From Charina bottae (taxonomy: Eukaryota > Chordata > Lepidosauria > Squamata > Charinaidae): DNA of 64,000 bases. How positions within the stretch are numbered: the stretch's first letter is position 1; every line of letters begins with the position of its first letter. Positions 11,595-24,026 of the stretch are shown here, piece by piece. Location: assembly GCA_023362775.1 (NCBI GenBank), contig JALMGJ010000015.1, forward strand, positions 24,393,001 to 24,457,000, read 5' to 3'. The translations under genes and the position numbers were made by a program. A model generated the notes under the pieces. That model ran no database searches and had not been told where the DNA came from. It worked only from the letters and a program-made list of their open reading frames with translations.

Positions 11595-13053
11595 ATGTAC
11601 AGAAATCCCTTTCACTTAACAATTGGGACAAACACGCTGTGGGTTGCAGTGACGCTGTCGACAGCCTTGAGGGGCACTTGTTGAACTGTTGCCCTGCCTC
11701 TGAAATGATTGTTGCAATGAGCGGAAAAGTTTCTCTTAAATGTCTCCACCAAAAGGCGGTCTTAAGAATGGAAGGGAACAGTTTGGGTTAAATGGACTCC
11801 TGTGAACTGCCCCTTGGTTGAATTCGTACGGCTTTTGCTGCCAGGCATGGAAAAAAGGATGAATGTGCATCTCACCAACTGGAGTGGTGTGATGGGGAAG
11901 GACACAGGCCAACAACAGCAGGAGGGTGTTTCTAAGCTCACCTCCAGGCCACCGTTGTTTCTGTCCTCCAAACCCTCTGAAGCACTTTGAAGGCAACCCA
12001 CACTAGTCTCCGATGTCTTGGCTTGGACAGCAGGACATTGGTGGACTCTTATCAGTTTCACTCCTGCTCAGTTCCCTGGCTGTTCAGGGGGAGCTGCAAA
12101 GCCACCCAGCCAGCTTTCCTCTTGCCGGACCAGATGGACAGCTGAAGTTCAGGAGCCAAGAGGAAGGGTGAGGGGAGAGTTCCCCTCCACGGGAAATGTC
12201 CCACCCCCAAGATCTGCACAGCTCCAGTCTTCCAGTTGGAAAGTGCCTTCTGGGCGGTTCCTCTCCTTCAGCCAGATGCCATTGGCTTCAGCTGCTAAAA
12301 AGGGGGGGCTGGGAAGTGATCATGGGGTACAGAGCAGATCTGGCAGACTACAAAGGCTCTTGGCAGGGAAGGGCCCCAGCTGGGCTTGCACTGTTGGGAG
12401 TCTCAGAGGCTGCTGAAAACGTGGATGGCTTGGTGCCCAGGTGAAAATGTGGGTGCCGCCAGAGAGACCACAATTTACGGGGGATTTTTATTTATACTGT
12501 ATCTCCACCATCCTTAATGTTTTAATGTAAATTATGGTGAGGGGAGGGTGCACTCTCTACATGCCCAGGGATTATGGCCCACTGGTTGGGGATGATGGAG
12601 TGTTGTGCATGTATGGATGACGTTGGTTTGAAGAACTGGCAGACCCATTTCCAAAGGCCTACACAGCCCCTCCCCCACTTGAGGGATCGCTTCTGGGGCA
12701 GGAGCGACCCTTGAAGCAGTTGGGGGGGGCTCAGCGTGGCCTGAAGAGGGACTGCTGGCGTTGGATTGCCTTTGCCAACGCAATGCAATCCGGTTTGAAG
12801 TGTGCCAGGACCCCCGTGCCACAAAGAAGCGTCCTTTCCCTTGGCGCTCCATCCAAGGCGGGGGCTCTCCTTAAGTGACTTTCCAGTCATTTCTTGTGCT
12901 GAGCTGAGAAGTTTCCCAGATTTCTTTTCATTGGGAAGCAAATTTATATCTAAAGGGAAGGAGGGAGAGAAAGAGCCAAACCTTTGCCCAGCTGCCGTAT
13001 TCCCAGGTGGGAAGCATAAGCGGGCATCAGTCTTTCTTACTGGCGATTTAGAC

Positions 13054-13203
13054 CAGTGTCTCTCTCCCTTATCAACTTTAAGAGGTGTGGAATTCAACTC
13101 CCAGAATTCCCAGGCCAGCATGCAACCCTTTAGGCGTGCTGGCTGGGGAATTCTGGGAGATGAAGTCTACACACCTTAAAGTTGCTGAGGTTGAGAAACA
13201 CTG
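13054..13203. mobile_element. hAT-type foldback MITE, copy 3
   Basis: It has the same inverted-repeat structure as its siblings, with a slightly longer centre (150 bp in all). A perfect 8-bp duplication ATTTAGAC flanks it at 13046-13053 and 13204-13211. Confidence 0.9.
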
Positions 13204-14595
13204 ATTTAGACCTCCAAACTTTGTGAAAGGCATAGAGGCTCATGTTGGAGTCTTAAGGCTCACTGGGGATGGGGATGGGACACCAGGTCTCTGGAAGACT
13301 TTGGCCCTTTTGCTGTCCCTGACCCAAACTAGATGGTTGTGCGGATAAATGGGGGAAGGAGGATAACTGTGCTGTTAGAGCTAGGAGAATGACGGGGACG
13401 GGGGTGGTGGAATAAGACTCCTCATCTAACTCCCCATCCACCTGGTGGGAAAAGGATCGGCCTCGGCTCTGTGCCGTGAGTCGTTCTTCCGTCCCGGCGC
13501 CCAGACCTCCCAAGATCTGCTGCTTGGCCTTGCTAGTTTCTCTCTGGAAAAAAGGGGAGGACTTTTGCCCTGGTGGGATCAGGTGTGCCTCTGTGGCTCC
13601 GCGTCGCACCCCTGGCTGCACACGCCCCACCTGGATCCCGAGCCGAGAGCAAGCGAGCGTTCCCACTGGCTGGAAAGCGTCACGAATAACCTGGGGCTGG
13701 CCGGAATTAATTTTCATTTTATTTTCGTAAGGTCTGCTGCTGGAAACGGAGCAGAAGCAGTGGGAAAGGTTCTGTTTCCTCAATTAGCTTGGATTTGTCT
13801 CCCTCCCTCCCTCCCTCCCGTCAAATGGGAAGCAGCTCTTCAGCTTCTGGATTTGTAAAACTTTCCCTAAGTGCCAGCCCGGCTAAGACGGGGGGGGGGG
13901 GGGGGGCGAGTCTGAGTGTTAAAGAAATCTGAGTCGTTTTTTGTTTTGTTTTGCTTTCTGCTTAACTCTTCACAGGCCCGGCTTTTTTGCAAGGCAGCCT
14001 CTCTGGCGTACAGTGGTAACATTTAGAAGTAAAATTCCGCAGCCTTCGAGAGGGTTGGGCAAAGGATGCCGACTTAATTGCATGGGGATCGGGTCCAATC
14101 TTGCAAGGGGTCCCACTGTTTTTCTTTCCTGTTTGGTCTTTTGTTGATTCTGATACTTCCGTGTCGTCCTCTGAAGGCAGCTTATGTAAAACAAAATTAA
14201 AATATAAGGGGCAGAATATTAGATCAACTAAGGACCAGCCTTATGTAAACCAGTTTGTGGCATTCTGAATAAGGAGCAGATTGAAACCCTGAGAAAAAGT
14301 TTGAAAAGGTATAAAAATGGGCCTGCTGGACATCTCTTGGAAGGGTGGGTGTCCCACCAACCACCTGCTTAAAAGTCTCCCCCGCCCCCGTCCCTGCTAG
14401 TGCCATAAAAATTAACTGAGGGGCTGAGGAGGAGGAGGAGGAGGCCAGGCTGGTCTCTAACAGCCTTCCTGGTTGTTCCCTTTGGCCTCAGCCTCACAAA
14501 CGGGGACTCCGGCAGGACATCCCTCTGCAAAAAAAGAGAAATTGTTCTAGGGAATCATGAGCTGGTGTTGAGCACTGTTGGCATGCGGCATGTAT

Positions 14596-14633
14596 TGATT
14601 GATGGGTTGATGGATTGATTGACTGATTGATTT
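14596..14633. repeat. Imperfect TGAT microsatellite
   Basis: A run of TTGATTGATGGGTTGATGG and similar tetramers, interrupted by substitutions. Confidence 0.8.
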
Positions 14634-14941
14634 TCTTCCCACCAACATCACACAAAGCGGTCAGCAAACAACGCCAACAGACCCTAACCCTGTGTCAGTT
14701 GCCAAAACCATCAGGGACCCCCAAACTGGACCCCAGACACTTACGAATCTCCCTGCCCAAAGGCGTGAAGGTAGCTGGCTGGATACGCAGCTTTCGGGAG
14801 GGTGGGGGGTATAGATTGTTTCGTGGAGGCTTTTAAGCCTGGGATTTCTGCAAGTGAGGGCTCAGCTCCTGCACTAAGCCATCATTGGGGTTTGCAAACT
14901 CAGCCATATTGTCTTATTCAACAAATCACAGTCAAGCCAAC

Positions 14942-14963
14942 GGGGGGGGGGGGGGGGGGGGGG
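14942..14963. repeat. Poly-G run of 22 bases
   Basis: An uninterrupted run of G. Runs this long are prone to length errors in sequencing. Shorter G or C runs lie near 13890-13906, 21347-21360, 21807-21822 and 32310-32322. Confidence 0.9.
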
Positions 14964-17900
14964 AACAAGGAAGGAATTGCTGAGTGTGGTGGTGGGTGCA
15001 GGCAGCTACCTTGTCACTCGCTTGTGAGGTGTTCAGAGAAATGTCTTGCTTTTGGAACTTAATTTGGGAACTTAGGGCCCTGGATATTTGAGAGGAAGTA
15101 TGTGATTTGCTTCCCTAGTCCCCTCTTGACCCTGAGCCCCTTTCATGACCACTGATTAGACAGTCAATTCTCTGGCTTGTTCTGGAAGAAAAGCTTATAA
15201 AACTTTTTATAAAGCTTATAAAAGCTTATAAAACAAAAGCTTGGTATTGAAGTATTTTTATATTCATTTGATTATCTTTCCTTACTACTTACTTAATGTG
15301 AAATTATTAGTGAACCTTGTAGCGGCATGTCAGCTGTTACACCTGATCGGAATTTCTTTGCAATCCACCATAATTTTTCAACTCAGTGGATCATTTACAT
15401 TTCACCTGTTGCAAAGTATACATTCATTCGCAAAGAGGCAAAATCCTTGGCAGACATCAGGGGGATCCACCCTCTCATTTAGTGCAAGTACAGCATATTC
15501 TGTCCTCATTCCTACTCGCTGAGGATGGCTTATGGTAAATGTTCGCTGGGCTAACTCTTGAGTTATTGCTACTACTATCTATATGATGGTTTGAAATGGT
15601 TGCCTTACTGTGCGGTTGCCTATAGTACGTTGAACTCTCTCGCAGGTCTCCAAAAGGCTGTTAAAATAGCATAGCACCAAGAACAAGAATGGATTGCAAG
15701 TTGGAAAGAGCCTTGGGTGCTGATTCAACCCTCTTCCAAAGACTGTGGTGGTAAATACATGGAAGCCTAGAATACTTCTAGTTTAGAATACTTCTAGTCT
15801 ATTCCAGAAGTCTAGAATACTTCTGCTTAATCTGATTTGTAGTTCCAAAGCGCTTTGTTTTCCAAAATTGGACCAGTTTTCTAAAACAGCCAAGGTAGGC
15901 CCACGCTGGCAATAGAGGGGAAGTAGACAGACTTTGGCCCTCAAAGCTGTTCTGGGAGAGCATCATTTCTTCTGTGGGGCTTATGGACTTAATTCCTGCC
16001 CCAGTCCTGGGCCATATAAAGTCACTGGAATGGATGATTTCTAAGTAGACTCAAATGTTTGGGGCAGGTGGTTGATAGACTAGAAAAAATGTTCAGCTTG
16101 GTAAGGTTGAGGGAAGGAGGAGAAGGCAACAGGTTTGGGGGCTGGATGGAATCAAAGGAGTCGCTAGAATGTCCTTGGAGAGCTTCAGCAGATGGTTGGA
16201 AACGATGTAAGTCAACCGGAATCAAATTAATTTGATGGTGTCTAAGTCGCCCTCTTCCTCTAACTCTTGCTCCCAAACAATTATCTCAGGCCTCTTGAGC
16301 ACGATGCTTCATCAGCACTCATCCCGTAGTAGTGTTTTAATGAGACTGTGTAGGATGCAGCACGGAGGTGCAGCACACGCAGAGCTTTTGGGGCCTGGAG
16401 TAGACCCCTCCCGCTGACGGCCAAGGACCGAACAATTCCTCATTATCCCTCTTGCTTACTCCACTTTGCGATGTCCATCGGTGAGTCATATTACATTATG
16501 TTGGGCTTGGCATTTTTAATGATGCTTCCTGCAGTTTTACGCCCACTTCTCTTCGGAACAGCTTCCTGGGAAAGCTGATACGAATTTTGCATCCGTTATC
16601 CTGGATGAAGCAGAGGAATTCTATTGTGTGCTGTGAAGAGAAGGAGAAACACGCCTCTCTCTTCTCTAATTTCCTCTTGGACTGAAAAACAGGGCCGGTG
16701 CTTATGGGCATTGAGACTTTTTCCCCTTCTTTCCTTTCTCCCTCCACACCCCTAAGTCGTATTTGGGCACCATGGCATTGGAAGCAGCCTCTGGGGAGAA
16801 GTTTTGCGGATTCTTAGGACTACGCGTGTCTGAATTCCGAAGGTGCAGGACAAGTAAGGTTATCCTACCTCCTCCAACGCCTGCGGATCTGCTTATTCCC
16901 CACCCCATTTCCATAACAAAGACCTCAAAGTTCAAACTTGCCCTCTCTTGACCTAAGAAGCGGAGGAGTTGTATTATTGTCATGTATGGTTCGCATGGAA
17001 AAAAGCAACTTTTTTCCTATCATAGTTCCAATACAGTATATGCCCACACAATGCTTTTGAGTTGAAGTCTTGAAATTGATACGGGTCCATGCGTAACGAC
17101 AAGCAGCATTCAGACGACACACTTAATGTGATCTCTGAATTAACTCATTTTCTGGATTAACACAATACGCTGGACCATACATTAACCAAGAAGGGTGGGT
17201 TCACCCAGCACTAAGCTTAGTGTGTTGTGCAAATGGAGCCATTAGGTTTTACCTGGTTAGGTGTACTGTATGAACTCACAGCAGTTCTATACATGTCTGC
17301 TCAGAGGTGAGCACCATGCTGAATTTCGGGGTAGTGCTGAGTTTTGTCCTCTGCTTTCAAATTTGGTTTCATGGGACAATCTTTAAGACCTTTTCAGTGT
17401 AATATTTTGAAGGCAACCACATGAAGCTAAAATGGGCTGCAGTTTGCAAGCCCGGTTGAATTCTGCCTCTCTTGCCCAGATACCCAGCTGCTATGATATG
17501 CGTTCGTCTCCTGCAGTTTTATCATAACATCCCATCGCTGATGGGGTTTTCTGTTTTTCAATGTGGCCCGGGAGCAATTCTTTCTGAAAGAAGAACATTT
17601 TGTCCTGAACGACGGATCTGCGTCTTATTAGCTCCATCCGTGCACAGCGGTCCACTTCCTTCTCGGTCACCTCTGTGTTTGTCAGCAGTCCTGGACCTGT
17701 CCAACTTAATCAGGGCTAAATAATGTGCAGGTTTAAACACTAGCCACTGTAGGTATTGTTGCTTGAGCCTTGAGGAAATCCCTCCAAGGGCAGTGGAATG
17801 AAAAGGCACAGAAGCGTTGAGTTCCCCTTCTTTCTGCCAGTGGGACTCTTGCCCTGAAAATAGGCCCGGGTCTTCTCTGTCCATCCGTCCCTGAATGGGT

Positions 17901-18353
17901 TGGCTCAGGACCATCCGCCCCCCCTCTTTTGGCCAGGCTGCTTCCACCTCCCCCCTCCATATCCTCCTCTTCCTCTCCCCACCCGGCCTTTCCAGCAACA
18001 AAGCCTTGAACTGCGAGAAAGAGTCCGGCATACCTTTTTAAAAATAGCTTCCATGCATTGCCAAGCGCTAAATGAATTGCAGGGGAGCGAGGCGGCGTGT
18101 GCAGATGAGTTCCTGCACATGGTGCTTTGATGGAACAGTTCTGGAGCTGATGCGGCACAGCCTTGCTGGGACCCCGAAGGTTGAAAAGTTGAGAGGGCTG
18201 ATCTCCTGCATCCCACATTTAAAGGGAGTTCTGCAAAATGCACCAACATCCTAAATGACTCCGTAAATCTACACAGCTCCCCATGGTTGTACAGAACCAT
18301 CCGTAGGTCCTTGCTGCTGCTTCTTTTTTTTTAATGGCTTGCTACCTCAAGTG

Positions 18354-18686
18354 TAGGGGCGCGATGGCTCAGCGGGTAAGACGCCAGGCTTGTCGATCGG
18401 AAGATCGCAAGTTCAGAGGTTCTAATCCCTAGCCCTGCGTGCGGAGTGAGCTCCCGCACTAGCTCCAACTCTTGCCAACCTAGCAATTCGAAAGCATGCA
18501 AATGTAAGTAGATGAATAGGTACCACTTCAGTGGGTAGGTAACAGCGTTCTGCATGCGTCATGCGGCCACATGACCGTGGAAGTGTCTTCGGACAACGCT
18601 GGCTCTTCGGCTAACAAACGGAGATGAGCACCGGCCCCTAGAGTCAGACACGACTGCACAAATGTGCGGGGGGAACCTTTACCTTT
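18354..18686 (+). mobile_element. tRNA-derived SINE, copy 2 (full length)
   Basis: It has the same head, body and tail as the 4592 copy. The B box reads GGTTCTAATCC, with one change from the Pol III consensus, so internal transcription may be weakened. Direct repeats TACCTCAAGTG flank it at 18343-18353 and 18687-18697. Confidence 0.9.
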
Positions 18687-18957
18687 TACCTCAAGTGACC
18701 GTGAGATAGAAAGGTGAGATATATGTGATCAATCTGCTGCGTCTACTAATGACGATATGCATGGAAGTTTAGAGAATATTCAAAGGCAGGTTTCTCCCTC
18801 CAACAGCTGAACAATCTGTCATTTGACAACGGAGGCAGCAGAGGGGACAGGTAAACAAGAACAGCCCAACTGTTCATTTCATTTACGCATACAGGCGCTT
18901 AATTATAACTGGGGTGCTGTGCCCAGAATTCCCTAGGAAAGGGAGGCTTTGAGGGCA

Positions 18958-19248
18958 GTTCTGAAGGGGCAGAAAAGAAAGGGAAACACACTTAACCTGA
19001 AAGAACCAAGATAGCAACAAGGTCAAGTAACTATACAGTATTGTTTACTGATATTGGATATAGAGTTACAGCATCATGCATAAAATACAATAATAACAAT
19101 AAAAGACAATTAAAAAGGCCCCAACAGCCAACATATATGAATAATGCTGTAACTCTATATCCAATATCAGCAAACAATAATGTATAGTATAATTTGTGGC
19201 CCACCATATTGTTACTTGACCTTGTTGCTCTCTTGGTTCTGAAGGGGC
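18958..19248. mobile_element. Foldback element of unknown family
   Basis: The left arm (19003-19082) is the reverse complement of the right arm (19136-19239), apart from about 24 extra bases in the right arm and a few mismatches. The 53-base loop is A-rich. The direct repeat GTTCTGAAGGGGC occurs at 18958-18970 and 19236-19248, consistent with a target duplication. No coding capacity is present and I do not recognise the family. Confidence 0.6.
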
Positions 19249-19427
19249 CAGGAGATCTGACTCACCAGAAAGGATTCCAGGGAAGTTGTCTCACTCCCAA
19301 GCAGAAAGCAGAAGAAAGGGTGCCCTTGAATGAAGCCGAAGACCTTCAGATTGCTAAGAGAAACGGGTTCAGGACAAAGCGAGGCAGACTCTCTCGACAT
19401 AGAGAGAGAATGCAAGGGAAATTGATA

Positions 19428-19739
19428 CAGGTAGTCCTCACTTAACAACCATTCATTTAGTGACGGTTCAGACTTACGACAGTGCTGAAAACTCCAACCT
19501 ACGACTGGTCCTCACATGATCACCATTTTCGACCTTCCCAGCCAGCTTCTGGCAAGCAAAATCAATGGGGAACCGCATATTTCGCTTAACGACCACGTGG
19601 TTTGCTTAACCCCTGTGGTGATTCTCTTAATGACCGCCGCAAAAAAGATAATAAAATCAGGTCAGAATCACTTAATGACCGCTTCGCTTAGCAACTAAAA
19701 TTCAGGTCTCAATTGTGGTCATTAAGCGAGGACTACCTG
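19428..19739 (+). mobile_element. Tigger/pogo-like MITE, copy 3 (internally deleted)
   Basis: CAGGTAGTCCTCACTTAAC at the left and GCGAGGACTACCTG at the right, with TA on both sides. At 312 bp it is about 80 bp shorter than the 3450 copy and lacks part of the left interior. Confidence 0.85.
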
Positions 19740-19796
19740 TATGCCCAGAGAAATAGATGCATTGGGTTCTTGAAATGTTGGAGGCCACTGGCTTAG

Positions 19797-19848
19797 CTTG
19801 TCTCTTCCTGCACATGATGCTGCTTGTCTCTTCCTGCACATGATGCTG
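19797..19848. repeat. 26-bp tandem duplication
   Basis: Two identical adjacent copies of a 26-base unit beginning CTTGTCTCTTCCTGC. The surrounding 19.8-20.25 kb has moderately long open frames on both strands but no recognised gene. Confidence 0.85.
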
Positions 19849-20997
19849 CTGCAAGACTACTGCCCCGGCACCAGCCAAGGGGGTGCATGTGGAGACAGCC
19901 TCCCCCAGCTGTTTCGGATGGACCTTCCTTTGGATGCAGACCTACCTATCCCAGGTGGTGCAGAAAATGGGATCATCTTCTTGCAGGTTTCTATCCTGGG
20001 CTCCTGGAAGGTCATGACTGCTGCTGGTCTCCCCTTTCCCCCCGGATTGGTGGACAGGAAGCGTGCCGAGGGTTTCAGGGAAGCCATCCGGGCCCTTCCA
20101 CAACCAAGTGAGCATCAGGAGCAATGCGTTCTCCACAAAAGCTGCTCCTGCGCGTTTCGCCCTGCCCTGGACCACGTTTATGAGACGGGTCCTTTTGCCT
20201 CCCAGGCCCCGAGAGTACAAATTTCCGTGGTCATGCAAACAGTTGTTTAGCCTTTCTCTTGCCCAGGGTGGGGCAAGTTCCCAACTGGAGGGAATGGCTC
20301 TGCACGAGGGCTCTTGGGACCAAGTCTGGCCAACGGCGATTTGCCCTCGCTGGAACTTGGCTCTGCAGGAACAGGGAGCCTGTATTTAAGACTGGGAACA
20401 GCTCCTCTCTCTCGCCATCTGCTTTTCTTGGACAGCTATCTTGTACTTATGTAGGCTGCTGCACGGAGTAGTAATTCTAATGCCATCCTGGCTTTTCAAC
20501 CAACGGGTTTTCCATTTGAGATGTTGACAGGTCGGGGTGGGTCGGTGGGTGGAGGGACGTGGTTCACTCCCCGGCTAGATCCAGAAGCGAAACTAAAATG
20601 TGAGTTTTTCAAAAAATACCGTAGAGCAGGAGTGATGCAGTCAAGCCTTCAGGGAGAGTTGCATAAGGGTGTCCATCAGCCCGTTTCTCGGTTCTGGGCA
20701 ACCCACGGCCCAAAAAGTGCCCTATGGGGGATGTGGGCTTAGCATTCTTCAGGGGGGCGATGGAGGCAATGGGAGGGGCCGTGCCAGGCATGTAGGTGGG
20801 GCTAGGGTTTTAAGGGGGAGCTTGCTTTCTTAACACCAATGCATGATTTTAGGGGCTATACTCCAGGGTCTGTGGGTGTCCAAATTATGAATAACCTCTC
20901 TGTTGATTTCTGACAGTGTGGTTGGAGGGGGGCTGCCTTCAGCTGGGGACCTTGACTGCACACTCTGCTTCCTCTGAATGGAGAGAAACTCAACTCC

Positions 20998-21186
20998 ATA
21001 ACAGAGCACGTGACCTGCATGCAGGAAGCCTTCGATTCAGTCCTTGGCATCTCCAGTGGAAAAGAGAAGGGAACGCACCGGGAATGCCTTTCTTTGCCTG
21101 GAATCCTGGTGAGGTTTCGGCAGCCGGAGGAGATAACGCTGGGCTAAATGGACAAATTGTCTGGCTCCCTGGTAACATAGTTTGCC
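20998..21186 (+). mobile_element. Old tRNA-related SINE fragment
   Basis: The series GAGCACGTGACCTGCATGCA, TTCGATTCAGTCCTTGGCAT and GCTAAATGGACAAATTGTCT resembles an ancient reptilian SINE whose consensus reads about the same in order (from memory). It is diverged, with no target duplication found. Confidence 0.5.
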
Positions 21187-21289
21187 AAGTCAGCCAATTC
21201 TCCAGTTAACCGATTTGTTCCCCTGCACCAGCAGTAGCCCCCAACCCTCCCTGGTCAGGTGGGGAGGGCCGTTTCTGAAGTCTTCTCAG

Positions 21290-21395
21290 CTGCTGCAAAG
21301 CGTGGGCTGCTGTTTCATCAAAGTCCGATTATGCTGCACTTCCTCCCCCCCCCCCCCCCTTATACTCCAGTGAATTAGGGAGGTGTTTGCCTGAG
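21290..21395 (-). mobile_element. LTR-like repeat fragment, shared with 32010-32190
   Basis: Bases 21318-21392 are nearly the reverse complement of 32108-32168 (CACCTCCCTAATTCACTGGA, GAAGTGCAGCATAATCGGAC), apart from a poly-C run here. Two dispersed copies show it is a repeat. The LTR identity is a guess from the TATAAG motif and the tail in the longer copy. Confidence 0.4.
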
Positions 21396-21568
21396 CCACT
21401 TCTGGGTGTTATCTTGTGGTTCTGGGCTTAAAAAATGCTTCAGCCCCTTTTGTCTAGGCAACAGTCCCTGTGTATCTCCATCAAGGTCCTCTTCCTGACT
21501 CTCTACCGATCATGCCACCCTTCAGATGATTACAGTTGCTGCCCAGTACATCTGGAGCCAGGCTGGTA

Positions 21569-21939
21569 CAGGTAGTCCTCGACTTATGACCACAATTGGG
21601 GCCGGAATTTCCATCGCAATTCGTAACTCGAGTCACCATGTGACTGGACCCAATTTTACGACCATTCTTATGGTGGTCGTTAAGCGAATCCAGCTTCCCC
21701 AAACAGCAAAAAAGTCACAAAATGCGATCACGTGACCACAGGACGCTGCAACCGGTCGTAAATGCAAGCTGGTTGCCAGTGCCCGAAATGCGATCATGTG
21801 ACTACGGGGGGGGGGGGGGGGGCGCAACGTTTTGCAATGCTTGGAAGTGCTTTACAGGCAGGCCATAAAGCGCCCATTCTGAAGCCGTTGTAACTTTGGA
21901 CTGTCGTTAAAAGAAAAGTTGTAAGTCGAGGACTACCTG
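21569..21939 (+). mobile_element. Tigger/pogo-like MITE, copy 4
   Basis: CAGGTAGTCCTCGACTTATG and GTAAGTCGAGGACTACCTG ends lie between TA dinucleotides. A poly-G run (21807-21822) sits within the interior. It is noncoding. Confidence 0.88.
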
Positions 21940-22984
21940 TAGAGTTAAACTTGGAGCAGGAGGCTTTGGAGAGCACATGTAAACAGGCTGAAATTGCATT
22001 GATATTATGGTACTGGAGATGAGAAGGGTATTAGAGCTGGTGGGTGACACAAATACGCCCCCCTTTCTATCTGAAGGGGATTAATCTTCCTACAACCAGT
22101 TCCTTACACCCAAATGTCCATTCTTGCTTGAATTCTGACTGTCACTCAGATGGCTCGATCTCTGGCAGAGCACCTCAAGTGCAAGGTAAAGAACGCCTCA
22201 GGGCTGAGGCAGAGGAGCGTTGGCACCTCCAGATGGGCAAGGCTCCTCTTCCTGGAAAGGCCTCCCATTCCCCACCAACCGGAGGAAGTCCTCCTCGCCT
22301 GCATCTGTTGCCATTCCACACTTTCCTTTGTGCTTTCTCTGAAGGTCCTCCTTGCAAGCCCGCAGATGCAGGCGAGATGCCCAGATGGAATGAATTAGAC
22401 ATCTGTTCTGCCGCAGCCTCTGATGAAGACAATGTGTTGATGGGGGGCTGTGGATGGAGAGAAGGAGACAGTAGCTTAACGATTGAAGCAGCAACGCTGA
22501 TCCTTCCAGGAGAGCTTGCCATGATGAGAGAAGGTGGCTGGGTGTCCAAAAAGCAAGATTCTGATTTATCTCTGGAGGTGAGTGATCAGAGTCCAGAGTA
22601 AATCAGGAGAACCTAGCAAAGGGACCCAGCTTCTGGTTTCCTTGCTAACAGTAAGAATATATAAAGAGTCCTACACTGTCTGGTTCATCATCTTGCTTTC
22701 TTCCAGAATGTTTCTGGAATATCTCAAGCACGTGGTGGTGGTCCTGGTGGTGGGGAGGTCCCACCTATTCTTGCTATCATCCCCCAATAGCTGGTTGGCT
22801 ACTGCAAGGTATAAAAGGCAGGATTGGGTTGGTCTTGGCCAGATCCATCTTTAGGAGGGATCTTCTTCTGTTCTTTAGACAGAACCCCAGAAAACTCCAA
22901 AATTAACACTCTCGTGGAAGTTGATCTCCCCCAAGGGTTGTTAGCCAGTCTCACCTTGGGGCAGGCTCTCTGGTATATGTGGCA

Positions 22985-23215
22985 TCCTCGGTGCTCTCTG
23001 AGCTTGGTTGTTTGCCTGCAGACGTTTCATTACCCGACTAGGTAACATCATCAGTGCTGGTGAGTGTGGGATTTGCTCCCTGTTTATCTACAGCAGCTTG
23101 CCCTGCCAGTGTTGGTGGGGTGTGGTTTTTCTCCTTGGCAGTTGCTCAATTAGGGTATTGTTTTCTGCTTGATAGTTTGCCTGGTGTTAATCCCTGCTTA
23201 TCTGGGTGTAGGCTG
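22985..23215 (-). mobile_element. Retroelement fragment, possibly Penelope-like (reverse copy)
   Basis: Read on the minus strand it gives CTGATGATGTTACCTAGTCG, then GGGTAATGAAACGTCTGCAG, then AACAACCAAGCTCAGAGAGC, matching the tail of the 7290-7890 fragment. Only the end region is present. Confidence 0.45.
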
Positions 23216-23974
23216 CTGGAGAGGATGTGTTCTGGTCTCTGGGACATCTTTGGAGATTAGGGAGACCATATTCTCTGATGGCTAGCAAGTGTCAGCTGCA
23301 GCAGGCTAGTAGTCCTAAAGACTACGATCCAAGCCCACTTTTAGGTGTGCTTTATTCTTCAAAGGCTTCCTTAAAAACAATCTGGCAGGTATCTGTAAGC
23401 AAAGCCCAGGACAGGCTTACTTTGCAACACTCTTTCGTTCAGCATGTTATGATTCAGCACTAAGACTTTTATCAACTTTATCTCCCTGTATATTTTTTGC
23501 TAAGGATGACTTAGATGCTGATTGCATGGTGCAGAAGGTCAGGCCTGGCATTAGTCACAGAGGTCAGAAAAAGTTGAAGGAAGGGCAGCAAACCCGGCTC
23601 TTTTCACAGAGGCTTGAAAGAAAGCCTTTTTTTCTGCCCTGCATGATGAAGCGTTTTGTGTGACTCAGAAGTCTGCATATAGAAATCGGTACAAACAATA
23701 GCCCGGCTCTCATTTTGACACTGGTCTAACTTTAAAGCTTGCACCCACAAATTAGTCCATCATATGTGTGGTAAATAAAGTTTCTCTCTTATTCTTGGAG
23801 GGAGAACACGGGGGTTGCTTTTCAACTTCTTTAGTGTGTGCATCAAGACGATAAGCACTGATGCCATTTCACCCTTTTCATTGTATACCTTCAGCAAACT
23901 TCTGAGGTAGGCTCGGGGCAGAATAATATTGTGATCACCTACTGTTGTACTTAATTAATTAATTGCCGATTCCT

Positions 23975-24026
23975 CAATGCTGTTGTTGAGTGGGTCATGA
24001 AGAGTTGGAAGCAACTGAATGACTGA
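23975..24026 (+). mobile_element. LINE 3' tail remnant (RTE/L2-like)
   Basis: GAGTGGGTCATGAAGAGTTGGAAGCAACTGAATGACTGA fits the GTCGxxAAGAGTxGGAxxCGACTGA tail style shared by RTE/BovB- and L2-related repeats. Confidence 0.4.

Noticed and set aside
12522..13783. Minus-strand frames of 199 and 176 codons
   Set aside because: One runs into a foldback MITE and takes codons from it; neither shows a known domain, and plus-strand frames of similar length overlap them.
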